Notes under the pieces: model-generated
Database searches by the model: none
Told to the model about the DNA's origin: nothing
What the model saw: the letters and a program-made list of their open reading frames with translations, nothing else
Shown: positions 26,454 through 34,849 of the stretch, piece after piece
Numbering within the stretch: the stretch's first letter is position 1
How the letters are laid out: each line of letters starts with the position of its first letter
Program-made: the position numbers and the translations under genes
Assembly (NCBI GenBank): GCA_903840165.1
Contig: CAIMEY010000067.1
Span: 1-64,000 of the forward strand
Source: an uncultured Myxococcales bacterium
Lineage (GTDB): Bacteria > Myxococcota_A > UBA9042
Length of the DNA: 64,000 nt
Direction: 5' to 3'

Positions 26454-28139
26454 TTAGGGGTCGGTCTGAACGCGGCCGTCTAGGCTCAGCACGGTCAGCA
26501 CGCCGTCGATCACGGTCGCCATCACGTCGGCATCCGTCCCGGGCGTTTGCGGATCGCGAGACCATAGGACCCAGTCCGTGGCCGAACCCGTCTCCGGCAG
26601 CAGCACGGCACCGGTACCGCCAGAAAGCATCGCCCGCAGCGCCATTTCAGGCGCCAAGCGCTCGGGAGGTGCCAGACCGGTGCGACGGCCATCCAGAGTC
26701 GCCAGCGTCGCCAGCGGCACCAAGGGCCCCTGCGGCCATCCCGACCCCATGTGCACAGGTCCCGCGGGCGTCAGGCTCGCCACCCGGTTCAGCCACGGCA
26801 TGCGGGTGGGCCCGAGCAGCCGCGATAAGACTTCAGAATCCTTATGGATCCAGGGAACAAGGCTCCAAGCCACAGACTGCCCCTGTAGCGCAGTCAGCAC
26901 GGCCGGAGACACCACTTGGGCCCCGACGATGCGCACAGCCTGTGCGTCACTGGGTCGCTTGAGGCCGGCCAAAACACGGGCCAATTGAGCCAACGCTCGA
27001 TCGCCGTGGGCGCTGACCGCTAGTTGCCAATGGCCGCGATCGACGGCGCTGATCGTCTGTTGCAACTGCTCGTCCGTCCACAGTAATTCGCCCGTCGTTG
27101 CTGTGTCGGCGTAGGGCTGCTCCAACGCTGCCGTGTGGCTCAGGACCGAACCGTCCATTTGCAGAGAGATTCCACGCACTTGCAGTAACCGTCCAACCTG
27201 CCACTGAGGCGGCGGTGGCGGCGATTCCCCTGGACGCAGACTCGGTTGGGGTGGCGGGTGCAAAAGAGCCAGGGCCTCAGGGTCCTGGGCCCTCAAGTAC
27301 AACTGCACGCGCACAGGGAGACGGCCATCCCGTTCGAGGTCGACCAGGGCATCGCGCAGATCGCCGCTGCCATCGATGTCATCAATCTCAGTAATACCAG
27401 TCTGTTGCAGCGTTGTGAGCACGTCCAGCAGCAAAGGCTTGAACCGTTCTACGCGCGGGGCGGGCAGGGCGCGCCAGACCGTCTGGGTCGAATTCTCGTC
27501 GATGGGACCGTGGAACCGCTGGATTTGTAAGCCTAGTTCGGTCGGCAGACGCGCCAGGAGGACCGTGTTGACTAGGCCGCTGCGTAAGCCGTCTGAAGTA
27601 ATAAACAAAGGTGCCCGTGGGCAGGCTCGATCCAGTGCCTCGGGTGACAATCGGCCGGCGACGTCCTGGGCCAAGCCTTTGCCCCAGAGCCATTCACCGC
27701 GATTGACCTCAGGGCAGAAGTTCGCTATCGCTGTAAGGACTTGGCTGGGCGTTGTGGCGGAACTCAGGTCCACGGCGTCGGCGGCCAAAGCTGCTTGGGT
27801 CAGGTCGACGTCGGCATCGGCCCAGCCAGGCGTCGCGAACGAGGTGGGCAGGTGCACCACCCGCGTCATCGGCCCAATCCATGGCTGCGCCTGCTGTTCG
27901 CTGCCCAAGGACAGGACCTGGCCTACCCGCAGCGCCAGAGTCGTGGGTTGGGCTGGTCCCGCCGCTACTCGCCCGACGTGCAGGAGCAAATCCGCTTTAT
28001 GATCAGTTGACTGACTCGCAATCGCCTTGTCCTCGACCTGAGGCGGCGGCACCAAAAAGCGACGAAGCGCCCCGCAACCGTAGGTAGCGATCACACTCAA
28101 GCCGATGGCCCATGTCAGCAGCAAGCGGCCCAGGGTCAC
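26454..28139 (-). CDS. Amidohydrolase-3-like (YtcJ type) envelope protein with degenerate metal site
   Basis: A 561-residue protein with an N-terminal signal/anchor followed by Cys (TYGCG, weak lipobox). The fold is that of YtcJ-type amidohydrolases: an N-terminal beta-sandwich (ADLLLHVGRV...ALRVGQVLSLG), the barrel entry ATPGWADADVDL, LLTTLQQTGITEIDDI, the family hallmark ISLQMDGSVLSHTAALEQPYAD, and the C-terminal SRDPQTPG...VIDGVL. The residues that normally bind metal are altered: the HxH of the consensus DAHVHL reads DADVD, and the His of AVHAxGDRA has become Ser (AVSAHGDRA). It is probably catalytically dead or works differently. Start GTG overlaps the YkgJ-like stop by 4 nt (GTGA), so it ends a four-gene operon with the kinase. 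Confidence 0.75.
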   Translation of the reverse strand: MTLGRLLLTWAIGLSVIATYGCGALRRFLVPPPQVEDKAIASQSTDHKADLLLHVGRVAAGPAQPTTLALRVGQVLSLGSEQQAQPWIGPMTRVVHLPTSFATPGWADADVDLTQAALAADAVDLSSATTPSQVLTAIANFCPEVNRGEWLWGKGLAQDVAGRLSPEALDRACPRAPLFITSDGLRSGLVNTVLLARLPTELGLQIQRFHGPIDENSTQTVWRALPAPRVERFKPLLLDVLTTLQQTGITEIDDIDGSGDLRDALVDLERDGRLPVRVQLYLRAQDPEALALLHPPPQPSLRPGESPPPPPQWQVGRLLQVRGISLQMDGSVLSHTAALEQPYADTATTGELLWTDEQLQQTISAVDRGHWQLAVSAHGDRALAQLARVLAGLKRPSDAQAVRIVGAQVVSPAVLTALQGQSVAWSLVPWIHKDSEVLSRLLGPTRMPWLNRVASLTPAGPVHMGSGWPQGPLVPLATLATLDGRRTGLAPPERLAPEMALRAMLSGGTGAVLLPETGSATDWVLWSRDPQTPGTDADVMATVIDGVLTVLSLDGRVQTDP

Positions 28140-28648
28140 GCGAGCCCTCCGCTACCGCGCATCAAGCGCAGGCGTTCCGAATCGCCGGGCCAGGGCTCAA
28201 GGCGCCAGGAGCCACCGCTGCGCCGGACGACTTCAGCCAAAAGGCGCGCGCCGTCAATGTAGGTTGGTACGCCCCAAAAGCGAATCTTGCCGAGGAGTTC
28301 TGGCCAAAGCTCGGCGAATTCCTCCTCCGAAACGCGGACTTTTCCCAGGCCTGCTGGCGTGCCATAGGGACAATCTTGGGCCAAATAGCCAAGAGGTCCC
28401 GCGATTTCGGCGTGGTGGCACCAAGGCGCTTGTTCAAACCGGTCGGCGTAGACGCGGCAGCCGAAGGTGTTGTTCTCTTGTTCTTCCAGAAACTTGCAAT
28501 GCAAACCGGGCACAACCACGTACCGTTCGCGCACAGGCAGCGCCACATGACAGCTCACGCCGCAGCGCCGGCATAGTTGCTCATGGGGCGGGTCGGCGCG
28601 GCGACTACCGGTGCGATCGGGCGTCTGGGCGAGGGTCATGGGCAGCAT
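28136..28648 (-). CDS. YkgJ-like Cys-cluster protein
   Basis: The 170-residue product contains clustered cysteines typical of the YkgJ/UPF0153 zinc/iron-chelating family: CRRCGVSCHV, LHCKFLEE, FGCRVYADR and PWCHHAE. These proteins bind Zn or a small Fe cluster and their function is poorly known. The start is uncertain: ATG 28648 and ATG 28639 both precede the homologous part and neither has a good Shine-Dalgarno. The reading frame is open further upstream into the previous gene. It lies 109 nt after the PEGA gene stop and overlaps the amidohydrolase-like start by 4 nt. Confidence 0.65.
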   Translation of the reverse strand: MLPMTLAQTPDRTGSRRADPPHEQLCRRCGVSCHVALPVRERYVVVPGLHCKFLEEQENNTFGCRVYADRFEQAPWCHHAEIAGPLGYLAQDCPYGTPAGLGKVRVSEEEFAELWPELLGKIRFWGVPTYIDGARLLAEVVRRSGGSWRLEPWPGDSERLRLMRGSGGLA

Positions 28649-28757
28649 CCAGGGTCGGCGAGGCGGCGCAGTTGGCGGCCCCAGGGTGCGACCAAGCCGG
28701 CACACCATCGGGGCGCCCCGCGCACGCAGCCTTGGTTGCCGACCAACGTCATGGGGA

Positions 28758-29933
28758 TCAAAGGTCAGGGGCGCTTGGGTGCGGCGAGACGGCTCCACCT
28801 TGCCAAGGGTGCGGCAAGGGCCAAGGCGCATCGGTTGCACGTGCAGTCTTTTCGTCGGCAGCGCGATCGCTGCCGCGGGCCAGAAACAGGTAGCTCAGCA
28901 CGCCTGCCGCGACGCCCGTAACCGCATAGACCGTTCCCATGACTGGCTTATTGGACGTCGAGGTTGGATTCCAGCGCGGATCCGACTTGTCGGATTGGTA
29001 GGAGGCTAGGCCCCAGGCACCATAGCTCAGCATCCCTGCGCCAACCGCCACGCCTGTCCAGCCTAGCACGGGTTTGGTCGGAAAATGTGTTGGCGGTTCA
29101 ACGCCTTCGCAGCGCACGTCGACCACGGCATCCAGCTCAACTTGCAGCGCCTTGGCGACGCGCTGTGGCCCCCGGGCGCAGACGACTTCATGCTTGCCTG
29201 GCAGCACGTTGACCGGTGGTGCGCGATCGCCAATCCGAGATTCCGGCGTAAGTTCAAGCAGTTTTCCGTCTAGCAGGATGTCCACGCCCTGAAGTCCGCC
29301 CGGCACAACCACAATGAGGGTCCCGCCCTGCCGCGCCAGTTCCACTTTGATGCGTTGCGTATCGCCGGCCGTCACTTCTACGGTGCGCACCACAGGGCGG
29401 AATTCTGGCGCCACTAGCTCCACCTTGTGCTTGCCCGCCAGTATCCACTTGGCATAACTGCCTTTTTGCGTGTCGCCGTCGACCGAGATGACGGCATTGC
29501 TCGGCTGAACCTGCACCACCAACTCGCCCTTGATGTGCAACTCGTCGTTGAGCATCTGCCGCTCATCGTTGAGGGTTCGCACCAGCGGCTTGGGCAACTG
29601 CGGCGAGTCGGCGCGGCGAAAGGCATCCTCTGCCTCGCGCAAGTGTCCGAGTTTACGGGCTGTTCGCCCCCTCATCAGCACGATCGCTGGGTGGGCAAAG
29701 ATCTTCTCAGCTTCGGTCGCCAGCTCCCACGCCTTCTGAAAGTCATTGGCATCAAAGCTTTTCTTGGCGTCTTGGTAGATGCCGTTGGCCCGCATCTCAT
29801 TGTCCGCCATAGGTTCGGCGGTGTTGCGCTTTGGACCCGCAAAGGCGGTGATCGGCAGCAGCACGCTACACGCAATTGCCACCGCCACCAGCGCATTTCG
29901 GCGTGGGCGAACGGGCAGGGGCGCGAGGAGCAT
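28758..29933 (-). CDS. PEGA-domain envelope protein
   Basis: The 391-residue protein has a signal peptide ending around ITAFAG, a helical region with TPR-like character (AKKSFDANDFQKAWELATEAEKIF, about 40-110), then a PEGA domain (VVQVQPSNAVISVDGDTQKGSYAKWILAGKHKVELVAPEF) and a second similar module (DILLDGKLLELTPESR). Two hydrophobic segments follow near the C-terminus (TGVAVGAGMLSYGAWGLA and VMGTVYAVTGVAAGVLSYLFLA). PEGA domains are beta-sandwich surface or cell-wall-binding modules. The start at 29933 is a TGATG overlap with the kinase stop; an in-frame ATG at 29942 is the alternative. It also shares the PEGA fold with the kinase itself, suggesting a common envelope location. Confidence 0.82.
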   Translation of the reverse strand: MLLAPLPVRPRRNALVAVAIACSVLLPITAFAGPKRNTAEPMADNEMRANGIYQDAKKSFDANDFQKAWELATEAEKIFAHPAIVLMRGRTARKLGHLREAEDAFRRADSPQLPKPLVRTLNDERQMLNDELHIKGELVVQVQPSNAVISVDGDTQKGSYAKWILAGKHKVELVAPEFRPVVRTVEVTAGDTQRIKVELARQGGTLIVVVPGGLQGVDILLDGKLLELTPESRIGDRAPPVNVLPGKHEVVCARGPQRVAKALQVELDAVVDVRCEGVEPPTHFPTKPVLGWTGVAVGAGMLSYGAWGLASYQSDKSDPRWNPTSTSNKPVMGTVYAVTGVAAGVLSYLFLARGSDRAADEKTARATDAPWPLPHPWQGGAVSPHPSAPDL

Positions 29934-31861
29934 CAATCCCATTCGGCCTTCTTCTTCTTGGGCCCGCCGCCCGTTTTGGTCCCAGCCGCCTTGGGCGTGG
30001 CCTTGACCTTGGCCTTGAGGGTGACCGGAATCGTCGGAGCGCCCATGTCGGCAGCCTTGGCGATGTTTGCGGTTTCCAAGGGGTAATCGTCAAAATCGTC
30101 GAGCTTGAGCAGAATCTTCTGGTTGGCTGCACCGACCTTGAGCTTGAGCGTATAGGGCGTCGGCCCCACCGGCGTCCCTTCGATCAAGACCTGGGCACCC
30201 GGCGGCGTCGAGACGATCGCGATGATTCTCTCGGCCGGTGGGGCAGAATTAGCAGCAACAGCGGTGGCTTGCCCAGCGCCCTGACCGGTCGCCTGCGCAT
30301 TGGGCGCTACAGGCTTGGCCGGATCGCCTGGCTTGGCCGGATCGCCTGGCTTGGCCGAATCGCCCGCCTTCGCTGGTTCGCCTGGTTTTGCTGGTTCGCC
30401 TGGCTTGGCTGCGTCGCCCGGTTTCGCAGTGCCATCCGTGCCCGCGTGCTCGGCAGCCTTGGCGGCAACTGGATCGGAGCTAGTTTTGTCCTTTTCGCCT
30501 GTCGCCGCAGGGGCTTGGGCTGGGGCAGGTTCTTTTTGCATAAAGACCGCAGCGCCAATGGCACCGAGGGCCACCACGATCACGGCGCCGATCCACAGAC
30601 CTGCCTTGCCGCCTCCAGACTTCTTCTGGCCGGCCTGACTGTCCTTGGCATTTTGCCTAGTTCCAGTTTTTCCCTGATTCTTTCCACTGTTGCCGGCGAC
30701 CTGCTTGGAGCTGCCTTGCTGCATGGCTGCCCGGGCAGACTCGACGTCGAGCGCCATCGTTTGCTCTTGAGGCAAGCCGAGATTGAGGCCGCTGATGCTA
30801 TCGAGCGCCATCGTCGGTGCGGGCTCTTGGTTGGCATTGCCCGCCTGCCCCAAAAAGCTGGCGGTGTCCAGGGCGCGCGTCGCCTCCGGCTCTTCCTCAC
30901 GGTGCTGGTTGGAGCGCTGATTCGGCGGCGGAATTGTCTTCGGCCGTGCCGGCGTCAGGTTGGCGATGGGTGCATATTGCCCCGTGGACGCCCGCCCGCC
31001 GAGGCTAGCCATCACTTCATCAATAGCACCAAGCACTTCCTCAGCACTTTGATAGCGTTGAACGGCCTTCTTGGCCAGCAGTTTGTAGACCAGGGCTTCC
31101 AGGGGACCCGGCACGCGCATGCCAGGGCAGACGTCTTCAAAGGCCGGTGGAGGTTCTTGCACGTGCTTGATCGCGACCGCGATCGGATCGTCGGCGACAA
31201 AGGGAGGCCGGCCCGTGATCATTTCAAACAAGATAACGCCCACTGAGTACAGGTCGCTGGCGGCCGTCAAGGTCAGACCTTGGGCTTGCTCCGGCGACAA
31301 GTAGCGCGGTGTGCCAAACATTTTGCCGGCTTGCGTCAATTCCTGGCCGCCGGCTTCAAGAAACTTGGCGATGCCGAAATCGATGACCTTGATGAAGTCC
31401 TTTTCGCCATAGATTTCGCAGACAAAGATATTGTCTGGCTTGAGGTCGCGGTGAATGATGCCCTTGGCGTGCGCTTCAGCAAGCGACTTGCAGACTTGCC
31501 TCATCATGTACAGGGCGCGCCACGTGTCCAAACGGCCCTTGCGCAACTCGTGCGTGAGGGTCTCACCCGTCAAAAACTCAATGACCATGTAGATATGGCC
31601 ATCGGATTGACCGAAATCTAGAACGCTGATCGTGTTGGGGTGACGCAGCTGATTGGCGGCTCGCGCTTCTTGTTCAAAGCGAGCCACCTGCTTCTCGTCA
31701 GAAACCAAATGAGGTGCAAGGACTTTTACAGCCACCAGCCGATTGGACATCTGGCCGTCGTGCGCTGAATACACCGATCCCATGCCACCGGCGCCGATCA
31801 ACTTGATCAGCTTATACCGGCCCGCAAGTACCTGTCCGACAAGGTGGTGTGGCCCTGACAT
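29933..31861 (-). CDS. Membrane Ser/Thr protein kinase with C-terminal PEGA domain
   Basis: The 642-residue protein has a complete Hanks-type kinase domain (about 15-275): GAGGMGSVYSAHD, VAVKVL, HRDLKPDN with the catalytic Asp, DFGIAK and GTPRYLSPEQA. The juxtamembrane region contains three spaced TxALD elements (ATRALD, TMALDS, TMALDV), which are candidate autophosphorylation sites. One membrane segment (GLWIGAVIVVALGAIGAAVFM) is followed by an AKPGDPAKPGEP repeat linker and a PEGA domain (IVSTPPGAQVLIEGTPVGPTPYTLKLKVG). Kinase inside, PEGA outside, is a common Myxococcota layout. GGAAGG precedes the ATG. It is the first gene of the operon with PEGA, YkgJ-like and amidohydrolase-like genes. 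Confidence 0.93.
   Translation of the reverse strand: MSGPHHLVGQVLAGRYKLIKLIGAGGMGSVYSAHDGQMSNRLVAVKVLAPHLVSDEKQVARFEQEARAANQLRHPNTISVLDFGQSDGHIYMVIEFLTGETLTHELRKGRLDTWRALYMMRQVCKSLAEAHAKGIIHRDLKPDNIFVCEIYGEKDFIKVIDFGIAKFLEAGGQELTQAGKMFGTPRYLSPEQAQGLTLTAASDLYSVGVILFEMITGRPPFVADDPIAVAIKHVQEPPPAFEDVCPGMRVPGPLEALVYKLLAKKAVQRYQSAEEVLGAIDEVMASLGGRASTGQYAPIANLTPARPKTIPPPNQRSNQHREEEPEATRALDTASFLGQAGNANQEPAPTMALDSISGLNLGLPQEQTMALDVESARAAMQQGSSKQVAGNSGKNQGKTGTRQNAKDSQAGQKKSGGGKAGLWIGAVIVVALGAIGAAVFMQKEPAPAQAPAATGEKDKTSSDPVAAKAAEHAGTDGTAKPGDAAKPGEPAKPGEPAKAGDSAKPGDPAKPGDPAKPVAPNAQATGQGAGQATAVAANSAPPAERIIAIVSTPPGAQVLIEGTPVGPTPYTLKLKVGAANQKILLKLDDFDDYPLETANIAKAADMGAPTIPVTLKAKVKATPKAAGTKTGGGPKKKKAEWD
30300..30430 (-). 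repeat. 15-18-bp tandem repeats coding KPGDPA/KPGEPA
   Basis: About seven copies of a degenerate GGCTTGGCCGGATCGCCT-type unit encode the AKPGDPAKPGEP linker of the kinase. Some neighbours are exact copies. The array sits between the membrane segment and the PEGA domain and probably sets the reach of the sensor. Confidence 0.75.
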
Positions 31862-32242
31862 ACCTTCCGTTTCACCGTCCTGATGCTGTGGGGCCGACCC
31901 CGACCGTGCCTGTCCGCTGGGCCGACACGCCGTCGGTCAATCCAAGCCTCAAAGGAGTACGCCTTAACCAGCCCACTTGCCTCACTGCGCCTCTCTAGAG
32001 TGCCAAACCGTTGATAAATCAAGGGCTTTGCCTAGATAGCCGCCCGGGCAATTGCTAGGTCGGCAGCGGGGAATCCTCGCAACCTCTGACTATACTACCC
32101 CTGCTGCAGCCCGCAAAGACCTTGACCCGTCGCTTTATCGCCCGAGGATTGCAGTGTCGGTCGCCTCAGCTGGGGGCGAACCCGCCTTGCCCGCCGCAGC
32201 GAAAGACCTTAGGGTTGCCGGCGTAGGACACGGAGGGAAGCC
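31862..32242. other. Divergent intergenic region (kinase / peroxiredoxin)
   Basis: A TATACT hexamer at 32091-32096 is the best -10 candidate for the plus-strand peroxiredoxin gene; no good -35 lies 16-18 bp before it. On the minus strand TTGATT followed after 17 bp by TCTAGA (around 31995-32024) could serve the kinase. No gene is seen; the short open frame at 32052-32246 lacks protein-like composition. Confidence 0.4.
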
Positions 32243-32716
32243 ATGAGTCGACCTGAAATCGGAACCCAAGCACCTGATTTTACACTACCTTCGGACGCCG
32301 GTAGCACGTTGCGCCTAAGCGACCTGCGCGGCAGTCCGGTGGTGCTGTATTTCTATCCCAAGGACGATACGCCAGGCTGTACGACCGAAGCCTGCGATTT
32401 TCGCGATCATTCCGATACTTGGGCCAAGAGCCTGGGGGCTGTCGTGCTCGGCGTCTCGGCCGATAGCGTGGCCGCCCACCAGCGTTTCAAGACCAAGTAC
32501 GGCTTGACCTTTCCCCTGCTTTCGGATGCTGACCGGCAGGTCATGGGCTTGTACGGCGCTTACGGCGAAAAAGTCATGTACGGAAAGACTGTGCAAGGTG
32601 TGATTCGCTCGACGTTTTTGATTGATCGCCACGGCGTGATCGTGCGCGTTTGGCCCAAGGTTGTGGCCAAGGGGCATGTACAGCAAGTGATGGCAGCTCT
32701 GACGCTCTTGGCCTGA
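32243..32716 (+). CDS. bcp: Peroxiredoxin, Bcp/PrxQ type
   Basis: The 157-residue protein is a thiol peroxidase of the Bcp/PrxQ group. The active-site stretch YFYPKDDTPGCTTEACDFRD holds the peroxidatic Cys and, five residues later, the resolving Cys, which is the atypical 2-Cys arrangement. The conserved Thr before it (DDTPGCT) and the Arg in GVIRSTFLID are present. It reduces H2O2 and organic hydroperoxides, using thioredoxin as electron donor. Length and order are normal. GGAGG lies just upstream of the ATG. Confidence 0.95.
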   Translation: MSRPEIGTQAPDFTLPSDAGSTLRLSDLRGSPVVLYFYPKDDTPGCTTEACDFRDHSDTWAKSLGAVVLGVSADSVAAHQRFKTKYGLTFPLLSDADRQVMGLYGAYGEKVMYGKTVQGVIRSTFLIDRHGVIVRVWPKVVAKGHVQQVMAALTLLA

Positions 32717-32831
32717 GTGCCCTGAGATATCAAGATGTTAGCTGGTGCATCGGCCAGGGACTCCAGGAGATCTCTTGGGGCCGACTCGGCCACGGGCGAG
32801 CCAAGATTATGTATTTATGGAGGAAGCAGCA

Positions 32832-33809
32832 ATGGCAGACTCAACGCACACGGCAGCACGGGTTTGGACTGGGCGTCTGGCCAACTGGGATGGCACTGCG
32901 CCCGACCTGCGAAGTTGGAGTGACGAAGAAATCCTTTCAGGTTTAGCCCAGTTGGGGATCAGTACCGATCGCACGCTGTTTGCGCAAGCTGCCGCTGAGG
33001 TAACGCTGCAAAGCGACCTTGAGGACGATTGGCTGCAGTTTGTACCGGTTGGTGACGAAAACATGCAGGTTTTTGCCTGGATGTCCGTGCAGGAACTGTG
33101 GCAGCGCTGGGAACTGCCTTTGTGGCCCAAGGACCGTTTGGCTCGTATGTTCGCGTACTTGGTGGACAGTGATGCGGCGGTGGACTGGGCGGACAAGTTC
33201 ACGTCGCCGCCGGCCAACGCGATCTTTGATGCCCTGGAAGCTGAACTCGTCACCAAGGGCAAAGGCAATGAGACGCTTGTGGAAATGGCCGAGTTGCTCG
33301 GCATGCCCGGGGCTGCGTGGCCGTCCAAGATGCTCGATGCGATGGCCGAATGGGCGGAAATCGGCAACCTGACCCTGGCTGAGCGGGGCGGGCGTTTCAT
33401 GACTTCCTTGCTGGGAAATGGCCATCCTTTGGCGTACTTGAGCGCGGCTTTGGTGTCAGCCCGCATGTACGATCGCGCCCAAGCGGCGTCGCTTCAGGTG
33501 CCGCTCGATGCGCCGCTGGTCAAAGGCTTTGACGAACTCGTGGGCTATCTCTGCCTGTGTGCTGGGGATGCGCTTCTTGCCGGCAAATGGCTGCGCAAGG
33601 CCGACCAGCAATCGCAGATCCGCCGCAGTGAAATGACGCTGGCTGCAGAAACGGTACGCGATTACCTAGCCGAAGTGGCTGCCAGTGGCGAAGCCGATGG
33701 ATCAGCAATTCCTGCAAAAATTCAGGGAGCTGCCAAGCAAGCGGCATCTCAGGCCTGCTATTACGCGTTCATGGCCTTTGCCGGTTCTGGCGTTGCAGGC
33801 GGCGTCTAG
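32832..33809 (+). CDS. Hypothetical helical protein
   Basis: I do not recognise this 325-residue family. It is soluble, acidic, Trp-rich in the first third (VWTGRLANWDG, DDWLQFV, WMSVQELWQRWELPLW) and strongly helical, without signal peptide or membrane segment. The ATG at 32832 has GGAGG about 8 nt upstream, deciding against earlier in-frame starts. The gene lies 115 bp after bcp. Its stop codon lies about 10 bp from the tcdA-linked repeat, with which it is convergent. Confidence 0.65.
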   Translation: MADSTHTAARVWTGRLANWDGTAPDLRSWSDEEILSGLAQLGISTDRTLFAQAAAEVTLQSDLEDDWLQFVPVGDENMQVFAWMSVQELWQRWELPLWPKDRLARMFAYLVDSDAAVDWADKFTSPPANAIFDALEAELVTKGKGNETLVEMAELLGMPGAAWPSKMLDAMAEWAEIGNLTLAERGGRFMTSLLGNGHPLAYLSAALVSARMYDRAQAASLQVPLDAPLVKGFDELVGYLCLCAGDALLAGKWLRKADQQSQIRRSEMTLAAETVRDYLAEVAASGEADGSAIPAKIQGAAKQAASQACYYAFMAFAGSGVAGGV

Positions 33810-33816
33810 TATATCG

Positions 33817-33912
33817 AACCCTACGTCCTTTCCGGGTTACCCGATAGCACTCGGCGTTGTGGACTCTCGGCCGGGGACCCAGCCAAACGCAGGGGTGAGC
33901 CCGCACGTGCGG
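33817..33912 (-). repeat. Multi-hairpin dispersed repeat, copy B, inside the tcdA 3' end
   Basis: This is the inverted copy of the element at 81-177. Read on the minus strand it supplies the last ~30 codons and the TAG stop of tcdA (stop at 33821-33823). The block TCCACAAC-GCCGAGTGCT and the block TAACCCGGAAAGGAC differ from copy A at only a few positions. The first two hairpin stems are largely retained; the third is weakened by two mismatches. Confidence 0.8.
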
Positions 33913-34846
33913 ACTCGACCTCAGCCGCCAGGGATTGTTCAGGATCGGCAAGGCGTTGGCCAGTTTCCGCCCGCGTGGGCGCCACTGCGTCGCCGACGAT
34001 TCCCCGCACCACAGCGCTGACTGCCACCATGCCGAACACGCTGGTGACGAAGACGGCCGAACCTTCGACCAAGTTGCGGCTGGTGCAAGCGTGAAAATGG
34101 TTGTCTTTCCCCCAGTTGCCTTCCTGATCGCTGGGACACAGGCACTCAAACCCGTGGGCGTCCCAGCTCGGCGGTAGGGGCATGCGCCGCGATTCTTCGC
34201 TGTAGACAACGGTGACCCCAGAGAGCTTTGTTCTGCTTGAGTTTTCAGGCCAGCCATAGTGCTTGCGTAGGCCTTTGCGAACGGCCCGGGCGAACGGGTC
34301 GGCGTGGGACTGGTAGAGGTCATCCAGGCGAACTGCCGTCGGGTCCAACTTGCCCGCGGCACCCATCGAAGAAACCAGAGCAATCCCATTGCGTTGGCAG
34401 CGATCGATCAGGTGGAGCTTGGCCGCTAGGCTGTCGATGGCGTCGACGACGAAGTCGGGCTTGGCGTCCAGAGGCAAGATGGTGTCCGCAGTATCCTTAC
34501 CGTAAAATTTCTGAACAAAGTCAACGCGACAGGTGGGTGAAATGCGCGCCACCCGTTCGGCCAACAGTTGCCCCTTGGGCTGCCCGACGACCCCCTGCAA
34601 AGCCTGGATCTGCCGGTTGACATTGGTGGCACAGACGACGTCAAAATCCACCAGGGTCAGGTGGCCAACACCGCATCGCGCCAGACCTTCTACCGCAAAT
34701 CCACCGACGCCGCCCAGGCCGATGACCACGACATGAGCCGCCTCAAGTCGGTCAAAGCCCGGTTCAGACACAAGGCGCACAAAGCGATCGAAGCGCCGCT
34801 GGCTTGAACGAGATTTCACCGGTTTTGTCGGGATCGCCGCGGTCAT
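33821..34846 (-). CDS. tcdA: tRNA threonylcarbamoyladenosine dehydratase (TcdA/CsdL family)
   Basis: A 341-residue E1-like enzyme. The ATP-binding fold shows VVVIGLGGVGGFAVEGLARCG, LVDFDVVCATNVNRQ, FVVDAIDSLAAK, and the TcdA-specific SSMGAAGKLDPT; VVYSEESRRMPL is also family-typical. TcdA converts t6A37 of tRNA into its cyclic form ct6A using ATP. The family usually ends about 265-280 residues after the start, just past GMVAVSAVVRGI. Here some 50 extra residues follow, the last ~30 encoded by the dispersed repeat, so the tail is probably acquired. GGAGG overlaps the end of tatD and sets the start; tatD lies 3 nt upstream in the same operon. Confidence 0.88.
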   Translation of the reverse strand: MTAAIPTKPVKSRSSQRRFDRFVRLVSEPGFDRLEAAHVVVIGLGGVGGFAVEGLARCGVGHLTLVDFDVVCATNVNRQIQALQGVVGQPKGQLLAERVARISPTCRVDFVQKFYGKDTADTILPLDAKPDFVVDAIDSLAAKLHLIDRCQRNGIALVSSMGAAGKLDPTAVRLDDLYQSHADPFARAVRKGLRKHYGWPENSSRTKLSGVTVVYSEESRRMPLPPSWDAHGFECLCPSDQEGNWGKDNHFHACTSRNLVEGSAVFVTSVFGMVAVSAVVRGIVGDAVAPTRAETGQRLADPEQSLAAEVESARAGSPLRLAGSPAESPQRRVLSGNPERT

Positions 34847-34849
34847 TCT

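Noticed and set aside
32052..32246. A 64-codon frame before bcp.
   Set aside because: It has no ribosome-binding site, no homology and overlaps the bcp start; the SD belongs to bcp.
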